Shown: positions 6,326 through 12,384 of the stretch, piece after piece | Position numbering within the stretch: the first letter of the stretch is position 1 | Layout of the letters: the number at the start of each line of letters is the position of its first letter | Source: Anaeromyces robustus | Taxonomy: Eukaryota; Neocallimastigomycota; Neocallimastigomycetes; Neocallimastigales; Neocallimastigaceae | Assembly: GCA_002104895.1 (NCBI GenBank) | Contig: MCFG01000731.1 | Location: forward strand, 1 to 12,384 | Direction: 5' to 3' | Length of the DNA: 12,384 nucleotides | The notes under the pieces: generated by a model | What the model saw: only the letters and a program-made list of their open reading frames with translations | The model's database searches: none | Told to the model about the DNA's origin: nothing | Translations under genes and position numbers: made by a program

Positions 6326-8687
6326 TAATATCAATAACAACATCAATAAAAATGATAATATCAATAACAACAACAATAAAAATGTTAATAATAATGATAA
6401 TATCAATAACAACATCAATAAAAATGATAATATCAATAACAGCAACAATAAAAATGTTAATAATAATGATAATATCAATAACAACATCAATAAAAATGAT
6501 AATATCAATAACAACATCAATAAAAATGATAATATCAATAACAACAACAATAAAAATGATAATATCGATAACAACAGTAATAAAAATATTAATAATAATG
6601 ATAATAACAATATCAATAATATCAACAACAACAACAACAAGAACGATAATAATAATAATAATAATAATAACAACAACAAAAATATTAATAATAATGATAA
6701 TAACAATATCAATAATATCAACAACAACAACAACAAGAACGATAATAATAATGATAATAACAATAACAACAACAATAAAAATGATAATAATAATAATAAT
6801 AAAAATATCAATAATATCAACAACAAGAACGATAATAACAATAATATCAACAACAAGAACGATAATAACAATAATAACAATAATAGTAATGATAATAATA
6901 ATAATAAGAATAAGAATAATATCACTACCACCACCAATAATAATAATAATCCTATTATTAATAACAAAGGTGAGATTGATAATGTTAATGATGATAATAT
7001 AAATAATAATAACAGTAAAGATAAAGATATTGAAGTAAATAAAGATGCAAAACATATAAAGGAAAAAAATAAAAATAATTCTATCCATAAAAATAATTTA
7101 GAAAATATTAGTAAATTAAATGATAAGGAAAATGATAATATAAATATTAAAAGTAAGTTTAATAGGGAAATAGAAGATGAAAGTGAAAAATTTACAAGAA
7201 ATTCAATTGTGCCATTTAATATTAAAAAAATGAAAATAGATACACTTAAAAAGCAATCTACTAAAGTATTTGAAATTTCAGACATAACTTCTGATAATAA
7301 AATGGAAATTGATAATGCTAAATCTTTTAATATTATTAATAATCATTCTATAGATTTTTCCATTTATAATAATGATTATGACAAGAAGGATAAAAAAATT
7401 GATCATAAAATTCGAGATAAAATGAAAGAAAATACAATAAGAAATATAACAAATATAGTATTTGATGAGAATAGTAATGATAATGAAAATAAATTTAATT
7501 TAACAAAAAATAAATTTGAAAAGGAAAAAAATGATTTCAATAATAATAATAATAATGAACATGATAATTATTATTATATTAATAATAATTTAATTACTAT
7601 TAAAAATAAAGAAATTGAAAATCAAGAACTTATTGCTCTTGCAATGAAAATGGGATTTCCAAAATCGATAATTAATGTTATTGAATATGGAGATTCATTA
7701 ACATCCGATTATGAATATGATAGTGAAATAGAAAGGAGAATGAATCTAATATTAAAATCTAAATCAAGATCAAACTATAGGTCAAGAAAAAGATCAAAAA
7801 TAAGAACTAGGTCAAGGGCAAAAAAAAGAGAATTTAATAAAAATTCAAATGTTATTATTAATTTAGAAGATTCACCTATCATTTCAAAAAATTTAAGGAA
7901 AAAAAATGAAGGTATAATATCAAATATTATTGAAATTACAGATGATGAAGAGGAAGAAGAAAAAACTGAAAATGAAAGTGAAAATATTGCCTTTAAAAAT
8001 GATGAAAATGAAATAGATAGTGGAATGATTAATAAAAATAATGAAGGAAAATTTATTTCTAAAAGGAAAAACAAGAAACCTTCAAAACTGCTTCCGTCCA
8101 TTCTTTTTCCACCTTCACCATCAGATACTACTAATAAAAATTCACCAGATTCTGGTAATAGTATTTCTTCACATTGTTCTTCTGCTACAAATTTAAATGC
8201 TACAGTTATGAACTTGAAATTAACCCCACCTAGAATGGAGAATGACAATGATATTGTTTCATTTAAAAAGAGAAAAAGAAGAGATAAAAATGAAAGAATT
8301 AATAAATCAAATTTAAATAATAAAAAGAGGAAAGAAAGTGAAGGTAATAATGTTATGGGAAAATCAATCCAATTGAAAAAGAAAAGAAAATACAATAAAA
8401 GATATATTGAAATTAATTTAGAAGAAAGTGAAAATGATGCTAGTGCAGAAGAAGATATTTATGAATCTTCTGATGAAAGTGAATATCAAAGTGATAATAA
8501 TTTCAAAAATTTAGAGAAAAATAAGGAAATTTTATCTACAACAAAAACTTCTAAAAAATATCATTCCTCTTTTACCAATTTGAATAGACGTCATCCTTCC
8601 TTGATTCTTACTTTGATACTTATAATCGTAATGCAGCTGCAGCTGCAACGGCAAATCATTTTAAAAACAAAACTAATAAAAATCTAG
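3795..8687 (+). CDS. Large multi-SIM, AT-hook, UBA-like nuclear low-complexity protein
   Basis: One uninterrupted frame of 1630 codons. The GTG at 3795 is only the end of open frame; the true start is probably the ATG at 3725. No family is recognised. Residues (GTG = 1): SIM-like motifs VITINL+DDSDDD 28-39, IDIIEDE 41-47, VTII+D7 83-93, IVVLNEDE 615-622, IICINLDSDD 761-770, VIINLEDS 1353-1360, IIEITDDEEEEE 1378-1389, IEINLEESE 1538-1546. An AT-hook-like KRGRKPKRRRR lies at 684-694, an IKKE SUMO-site consensus at 745-748, a poly-Asn minisatellite from 813, a UBA-like segment at 1273-1320, an RS-like basic stretch just after, and KRKR-type nuclear signals (KKRKRR, KKKRKYNKR) near the end. No membrane segment or signal peptide is seen. 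The last 28 or so codons (after RRHPS) are out of frame: coding continues one frame over, so the stop at 8685 is not the natural end. I infer a chromatin-bound, multivalent SUMO reader. Confidence 0.72.
3876..4073 (+). other. N-terminal SIM cluster
   Basis: Three hydrophobic-plus-acidic motifs lie close together: VITINLDDSDDD (3876-3911), IDIIEDE (3915-3935) and VTII followed by seven Asp (4041-4073). All fit the canonical SIM rule of three or four V/I/L in four positions next to Asp/Glu/Ser. The Ser inside the first acidic flank is a CK2-type phosphorylation context, known to strengthen some SIMs. Confidence 0.6.
5637..5660 (+). other. SIM candidate IVVLNEDE
   Basis: Ile-Val-Val-Leu followed by Asn-Glu-Asp-Glu, preceded by two Asp, fits a type-b SIM. 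It follows a KRKRI nuclear-signal patch and precedes the AT-hook-like block. Confidence 0.55.
5844..5876 (+). other. AT-hook-like / nuclear localisation block
   Basis: KRGRKPKRRRR resembles the AT-hook pattern (R-G-R-x-P flanked by basic residues) except for Lys at the fourth core position instead of the strict RGRP. AT-hooks bind the minor groove of AT-rich DNA, which this genome has in excess. The Arg/Lys string would also act as a nuclear signal. It echoes the KRGRK blocks at the proposed N-terminus. Confidence 0.5.
6027..6110 (+). other. SUMO-acceptor consensus next to a SIM
   Basis: I-K-K-E (6027-6038) is an exact psi-K-x-E sumoylation consensus. Twelve codons later comes IICINLDSDDTE (6075-6110), one of the clearest SIMs in the protein. 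A SUMO site beside a SIM is the arrangement seen in proteins that are both SUMO-modified and SUMO-binding. Confidence 0.5.
6231..6323 (+). repeat. (AAT)31 perfect trinucleotide array
   Basis: Thirty-one uninterrupted AAT codons in frame, coding for 31 Asn. Lack of a single AAC interruption suggests recent expansion. The frame stays open on both sides. Confidence 0.9.
6324..6599 (+). repeat. 30-bp minisatellite with 72-bp higher-order unit
   Basis: The 30-bp unit starting GATAATATCAATAACAACAT codes for D-N-I-N-N-N-I-N-K-N. Units begin at 6324, 6354, 6396, 6426, 6468, 6498, 6528 and 6558. Twelve-base spacers coding [VI]-N-N-N lie at 6384, 6456 and 6588, so the first two pairs form 72-bp higher-order repeats. 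Variants alternate ATC with AAC or AGC/AGT at the seventh codon. All lengths are multiples of three. Confidence 0.85.
6600..6900 (+). repeat. Second minisatellite, 96-bp period then short units
   Basis: A block coding D-N-N-N-I-N-N-I-N5-K-N-D starts at 6600 and recurs 96 bases later at 6696. It then decays into shorter copies containing AATATCAACAACAAGAACGA at about 6817-6870. This is a different repeat family from the 30-bp one, mixing AAC and AAT codons. Confidence 0.75.
7611..7754 (+). other. UBA-like segment (MGF motif)
   Basis: About 48 residues form the only non-repetitive, hydrophobically patterned stretch in the protein. A first helix (NQELIALAMK) ends in M-G-F-P at 1286-1289, followed by a second helix (KSIINVIEYG), an acidic loop and a third helix (SEIERRMNLIL). 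The MGF loop between helices 1 and 2 and a closing L-I-L in helix 3 are what UBA domains use to bind ubiquitin. The loop before helix 3 is longer than usual. By-eye assignment only; a chance helical segment is possible. Confidence 0.4.
7755..7829 (+). other. RS-like basic stretch
   Basis: A run of Arg/Lys alternating with Ser (KSKSRSNYRSRKRSK, then RTRSRAKK) follows the UBA-like segment. It may bind nucleic acid, act in nuclear import or be an SR-kinase target. Confidence 0.5.
7851..7958 (+). other. SIM pair VIINLEDS and IIEITDDEEEEE
   Basis: Two SIM candidates lie 25 residues apart. The first has the I-N-L-[DE] core shared with three others in the protein. The second is followed by an uninterrupted acidic run. 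Confidence 0.6.
8406..8432 (+). other. SIM candidate IEINLEESE
   Basis: Fourth copy of the I-N-L-[DE] core, directly after a basic KKKRKYNKR patch and before an acidic Ser-rich stretch (ESSDESEYQSD). Confidence 0.6.
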
Positions 8688-9012
8688 ATAATTATTCATT
8701 TATTAATCCACATAAACCTATTCCAATGTATTCTAGCTTTAGTCATTTACCTACACCTGCTACAACCCCTTCCTCTTATATGTATATGAATAGATCTAAT
8801 TACCCTCATCCTCATCTACCATATTTATATAGAAGTCGCTCTTTGCTTAAATATTATTATTCATCAAATCTACCTTATCAATCTAATATCTTTCCTTCTA
8901 ATAAATATATGTATAATATGAATGCCAGAACTTATGAAAATCCTATCTATAATCCATTTATATACCCTCCATTAAATAATCCATCCACCACTTTACCATT
9001 ATCTACTACTAT
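8600..9012 (+). CDS. Continuation of the large gene: Tyr-rich segment
   Basis: At about 8598-8603 reading moves one frame (one base missing in TCCTTGATTC). The new frame reads DSYFDTYNRN, an Ala run, then a Tyr-, Pro- and Asn-rich region with about 15 Tyr in roughly 80 residues (for example NRSNYPHPHLPYLYR and KYYYSS). There is no AT-only gap between this and the preceding ORF, so it is read as the same gene, not a new one starting at the ATG 8726. Tyr-rich low-complexity sequence is typical of prion-like, condensate-forming proteins. Reading leaves this frame at 9011, where an ACT array lacks one C. Confidence 0.55.
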
Positions 9013-9402
9013 ACTACTACTCTTCCAAATATTACTTTATCAACAACACTTCCATTTACTTCATCCTTACTAACAACTACTCTTCCAACAACTACTCTAT
9101 CTACAACACTTCCAACTACTATATCCACGGAACTTCCAACAACTTTACCAAAAACAACACCTGTCAGTAATTCTTTATCTTCAATTTCAACTACCTTACC
9201 ATTATCAATACCATCTACAACAGCATTAACGACAACAACAGTTAATGATAATTCTTTATTAAGTAATGAAGAAATGGCATTTATTGAATCTTTTACCAAT
9301 TCAAAATTAATTGATAATTTAGATATAAATTCATTAAATATGGCATTAACTGAAAATTTGAATAAATTACCAGAAGAAAACCTTAATATAATTAAAGTTT
9401 AG
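9013..9402 (+). CDS. Continuation: Thr/Pro/Leu repeat and helical segment
   Basis: In the third frame the reading is TTLPNITLSTTLPFTS... with about eight T-T-L-P or T-T-x-P units. It then becomes a more structured stretch (NEEMAFIESFTNSKLIDNL, SLNMALTENLNKLPEENL). It ends at TAG 9400-9402, but restoring one T in the TTT at 9398-9400 carries the frame straight into LEKKEHEKLEK. The Thr/Pro repeats are too simple to name a function. Confidence 0.5.
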   Translation, partial: TTTLPNITLSTTLPFTSSLLTTTLPTTTLSTTLPTTISTELPTTLPKTTPVSNSLSSISTTLPLSIPSTTALTTTTVNDNSLLSNEEMAFIESFTNSKLIDNLDINSLNMALTENLNKLPEENLNIIKV

Positions 9403-9929
9403 AAAAGAAAGAACATGAAAAATTAGAAAAAATTCAACAGCAAAACCAAATTAAAAATAAAAAGATTAATTGTATAGATAATAGAGAGGAAAATGATAAC
9501 AATAATTCATTGAATGATAAAAATGATAAAAGCCCAAAGGAAAGTATAGATAAAAATAATAATAATAATGGTAACAGTAATAATAACATTAATAATGGTG
9601 ATATAATTTCAAAAAATAATACCATTAATGAAAAGGAAAAATCTAATGTAGATTGTATTTTACCTTTGAGTACATCTACAACAACAGTGATTAATCCTGT
9701 AACAAATTTTATGGATGATATACCAATAGAAAAATTATTAAATGAAATTCCAATGGGAAATTTAATTAATGATCTATCTTTAGATAATTTACATGATTTT
9801 TCAATAGACAAATTAAATTTAAATACTATCGATAATTCTTTAAATAAGATGCAAGATATACTTAAAAACAACAATGTCAATTCTACGGATACAGATGCAG
9901 CAGTGTCATCTAAATCCGATAAAATTTGA
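9399..9929 (+). CDS. Continuation: coiled-coil start and Leu/Ile-patterned segment
   Basis: It begins LEKKEHEKLEKIQQQNQ, a likely short coiled coil, then Asn/Asp-rich sequence. After this come about 60 residues with regular Leu/Ile spacing and Pro breaks (DDIPIEKLLNEIPMGNLIND, LSLDNLHDFSIDKLNLN) that recall the end of the previous fragment. TGA at 9927-9929 closes the frame, although the same frame resumes at once with an LSEILNTP repeat. The stop is therefore probably an artefact or a pair of compensating indels. Confidence 0.5.
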   Translation, partial: LEKKEHEKLEKIQQQNQIKNKKINCIDNREENDNNNSLNDKNDKSPKESIDKNNNNNGNSNNNINNGDIISKNNTINEKEKSNVDCILPLSTSTTTVINPVTNFMDDIPIEKLLNEIPMGNLINDLSLDNLHDFSIDKLNLNTIDNSLNKMQDILKNNNVNSTDTDAAVSSKSDKI

Positions 9930-9932
9930 TGC

Positions 9933-10110
9933 TCTAACACTCGTTTGTCTGAAATATTAAACACACCCGGAGGAATAATCGGCTGTCAGAAATCATGAAC
10001 AATCGTTTATCAGAAATTTTAAATACTCCAACCATTAATAATAAATTATCAGAAATTATCAATACTCCTACATTTAATAATAAACTATCTGAAATTCTTA
10101 GTACACCAAA

Positions 10111-10161
<51 letters not shown>

Positions 10162-10257
10162 TAATAATAATAATAATTCTACTACCACTACTGCTACTAC
10201 TACTACTACTACTACTATACTACTACTACTAATACTAATAATAATAATACCCCAATT
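9933..10257 (+). CDS. Continuation: LSEILNTP repeat block and poly-Asn/Thr
   Basis: The first repeat copy (NTRLSEILNTPG) is at 9936-9971 in the previous frame; after a one-base shift at about 9966-9976 reading continues as NNRLSEIM and three exact 39-bp units. Then come 14 AAT codons, Lys, 6 AAT codons and a Thr run written in ACT. Near 10215 the ACT run loses a base (ACTACTATACTACT) and coding moves on to the next frame. The ATG at 9995 lies inside a repeat unit and is not a likely start. Confidence 0.5.
9998..10114 (+). repeat. 39-bp tandem repeat, three units, two outliers upstream
   Basis: Units at 9998-10036, 10037-10075 and 10076-10114 code for N-N-[RK]-L-S-E-I-[LI]-[NS]-T-P plus two residues. 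Two further copies precede them: a full one at 9936-9971 and a shortened one at 9974-9997 that lacks the NTP part. DNA differs mostly at third positions (TTATCA, CTATCT, TTGTCT), so the peptide is more conserved than the DNA. Confidence 0.8.
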
Positions 10258-10475
10258 TTGAATTCATCTAATACTAATAATATTATATAAAAAATATTGA
10301 AGATAGTGGTGTCTGTCTTTCAAATGCTCCGTCTGAAGAAGTAAGTTATCAATCAATAATTGATAATAAAAAACTAGATTCAATTCCAGAAATAAATAAT
10401 AATAAAAATAGTAAAAATGATGATGATAATGGTAATAATAATAATGATAATAATAATAATAATAATAATATAATA

Positions 10476-10480
<5 letters not shown>
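10258..10480 (+). CDS. Continuation: short fragments around 10.3-10.5 kb
   Basis: Reading in one frame (TPILNSSNTNNII) meets TAA at 10288-10290. One base over, coding resumes at 10293 as NIEDSGVCLSNAPSEEVS and runs on to NNKKLDSIPEI and Asn/Asp repeats. At about 10470-10480 the AAT array loses two single bases. The non-repeat stretch, with balanced codons, argues this is protein-coding sequence and not random repeat. Confidence 0.45.
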
Positions 10481-10489
<9 letters not shown>

Positions 10490-10521
<32 letters not shown>

Positions 10522-10748
10522 AATAATAATGAATATATCAATAAAGATAAAAATCAAAAAAGTGACGACAATATTGCAGAAAAATCTAAGGATCCAAATA
10601 AAGAAGAAAATAAGAACAAGCATAAAGATAAAACTAAAGAAAAAAATAATAAGAATAAAAATAAAAGTAATAAAGATGGTTCAGAAAAAACAAATGAAAA
10701 AAAATCAAAGAACAAGAATAAAAATAAAAATAAAAAATATAACATTAT

Positions 10749-10752
<4 letters not shown>
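10490..10752 (+). CDS. Continuation: Lys/Asn-rich basic segment
   Basis: This frame reads NNNNEYINKDKNQKSDDNIAE and then a Lys-rich tail (KNKHKDKTKEKNNKNKNK). It is closed by TAG at 10750-10752, reached after ATT ATT; adding back one T there leads directly into LGISIKKEIIEPENE. Highly basic and disordered; no domain. Confidence 0.45.
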
Positions 10753-11309
<557 letters not shown>

Positions 11310-11454
11310 CAAAAAAATATTAATTTTGAACTTGATAACAATAATAATGAACAAAATGAAAAGATGAAACTTAGTAATAAAAATAACAATAAAGATATAA
11401 CTATGAAACTTGATAACAATAGTAATAGTAATCATAATATAGATATGGAACTTG

Positions 11455-11531
<77 letters not shown>

Positions 11532-11671
11532 CAAAAAGATATGGATAAGGAACTTAATAATAATAACAATAATAATAATAATAACCAAGATGTAAATAAT
11601 GAATTTGATAATAATAATAATAATAATAACAATAATAATCAGAAAGATGTAAATAAGGAATTTAATAATAG

Positions 11672-11720
<49 letters not shown>
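11310..11720 (+). CDS. Continuation: conserved short islands between poly-Asn runs
   Basis: In frame after the array: QKNINFELDNNNN, then EKMKLSN, KDITMKLDN, HNIDMELDN, 25 AAT codons (11457-11531), QKDMDKELN, QDVNNEFDN and QKDVNKEFNNSN. These islands share a pattern (Q/K-[DN]-[IMV]-x-x-[EK]-[LF]-[DNS]-N) and are separated by Asn runs of different length. No known domain; the ATG at 11364 is internal. Confidence 0.5.
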
Positions 11721-11762
<42 letters not shown>

Positions 11763-11787
11763 TAATAATATAATAATAATAATAATA

Positions 11788-11875
<88 letters not shown>
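11688..11875 (+). repeat. Long (AAT)n array with four phase breaks
   Basis: About 188 bases of AAT repeats containing single-base losses near 11722, 11760, 11770 and 11790. In total this moves the frame by minus four, which matches the frame in which coding resumes at 11876. Confidence 0.8.
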
Positions 11876-12154
11876 CAGGAAAATGTAAATAAGGAATTTA
11901 ATAATAGTAATAATTAATAATAATAAGCAAGAAGGTAAAATAAAGAGTCTAATGATAGTTATCGAGAAATTAATGATAAAAATGATGCTAATATAACAAT
12001 GAATGATACTAATATTGAAAATCAAAAAATAAGTATAATAAATAAAGATAAAATTGATAAAAATGAATTAGGTAATATTATAACAAATGAGAAAAGTATA
12101 AATAATAAAAATAATAATTCTACAATAGAAAAAGAAAATATGGAGGAAAATTAA
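11876..12154 (+). CDS. Continuation: last island, then Asn/Asp-rich segment
   Basis: QENVNKEFNNSNN repeats the island motif, then meets TAA at 11915-11917. After shifts between 11914 and 11944 the frame reads ESNDSYREINDKNDANITMN and continues to ENMEEN before TAA at 12152-12154. No domain; codon and residue use match the rest of the gene. Confidence 0.4.
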
Positions 12155-12384
12155 CTAAAGAAAATAAAAAATATAATGAAAAAATTAACGAATCTTTTAA
12201 TAAAAATGATATAACAGAAAATAATAAGAATGAATTAATAAAAACTAATATTAATTTAGAAAATACTAATATTAATGAAGGCTTGATGAAAATGAATAAT
12301 AATAATGTTGATATGAATATAAATAATATTGTAATGAAAATGGATAATGTAAGTATAAGTAAAGAAAACTCTATTAAAGAAATT
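12148..12384 (+). CDS. Continuation to the right edge, partial
   Basis: One base over from the previous fragment (AAAA before TTAACT is one A short), reading continues as LTKENKKYNEKINESFNKND to INEGLMKMNNNNVDMNINN and SISKENSIKEI, open to the last base. The gene therefore extends beyond the window and its natural C-terminus is not seen. Confidence 0.45.

Noticed and set aside
6324-6599. Regularly spaced repeats suggesting a CRISPR array
   Set aside because: Units are head-to-tail with no unique spacers, are coding and in frame, and diverge gradually.
6322-7002. 226-codon plus-strand frame of Ile, Met, Thr and Lys
   Set aside because: Shifted frame of the same Asn-coding repeat, ATA-ATC-ATG driven; the Asn frame is embedded in the long coherent ORF.
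6096-7088. 330-codon minus-strand frame made of Ile and Val
   Set aside because: Another antisense frame of the same repeats; ATT/ATC repetition only.
6011-7285. 424-codon open frame on the minus strand, rich in Leu, Ile and Ser
   Set aside because: It is the antisense shadow of the poly-Asn minisatellite: AAT and GAT read backwards give Leu/Ile codons and no stops. It has no independent coding signal.
8726-9073. A separate small gene starting at ATG 8726
   Set aside because: The same frame is coding-like well upstream of this ATG, back to about 8600, with no spacer between it and the long ORF.
9009-9299. Minus-strand Val/Leu-rich frame
   Set aside because: Antisense of the Thr/Pro repeats; the sense reading is more protein-like and connects to its neighbours.

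Overview
The window is nuclear DNA from a eukaryote with an extremely A+T-rich genome. The evidence is AT-only spacers with long poly(A) and (TA)n runs, protein-coding DNA loaded with AAT-encoded asparagine tracts, a GTAAAT splice donor, and two tRNA genes with internal A and B boxes and no encoded CCA. My best guess is an anaerobic gut fungus (Neocallimastigomycota). Dictyostelium-like amoebae and other AT-rich protists share many of these traits and are not excluded from sequence alone.

Layout: (1) 181-1327, minus strand: a Ser/Asn-rich disordered protein, running into a GTAAAT donor at 180; its 3' end probably lies off the left edge. (2) 1391-2373: AT-only spacer with a perfect 14-bp-arm palindrome and a 50-bp tandem duplication. 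(3) 2374-2525: tRNA-Arg(ACG) and tRNA-Val(AAC), head to tail, separated only by TTTT. (4) 2540-3724: AT-rich spacer with A24, A28 and A13-(TA)n runs, holding the promoter of the next gene. (5) 3725 to the right edge, plus strand: what looks like one very long gene for a low-complexity nuclear protein. Its middle is one clean reading frame of about 4.8 kb (about 3810-8602). Its first codons and everything after about 8600 are split over changing frames.

The large protein is the interesting object. The clean part carries seven or eight SUMO-interacting-motif (SIM) candidates, including a recurring x-I-N-L-[DE] core, plus an AT-hook-like block, an I-K-K-E SUMO-acceptor consensus beside a SIM, a UBA-like segment with MGF, an RS-like basic stretch, several nuclear-localisation patches and a long poly-Asn minisatellite. 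Downstream fragments add a Tyr-rich region, a Thr/Pro/Leu repeat, LSEILNTP repeats, a second I-K-K-E site, and short conserved islands separated by poly-Asn. I infer a multivalent SUMO (and perhaps ubiquitin) reader or scaffold on chromatin. That is a hypothesis from motifs only.

The frame breaks after 8600 are almost all in the same direction (one base missing), and several fall in T or A runs or inside AAT/ACT arrays. The 4.8 kb before them has none. This fits residual sequencing or assembly deletions better than random pseudogene decay, but only reads or transcripts can decide.
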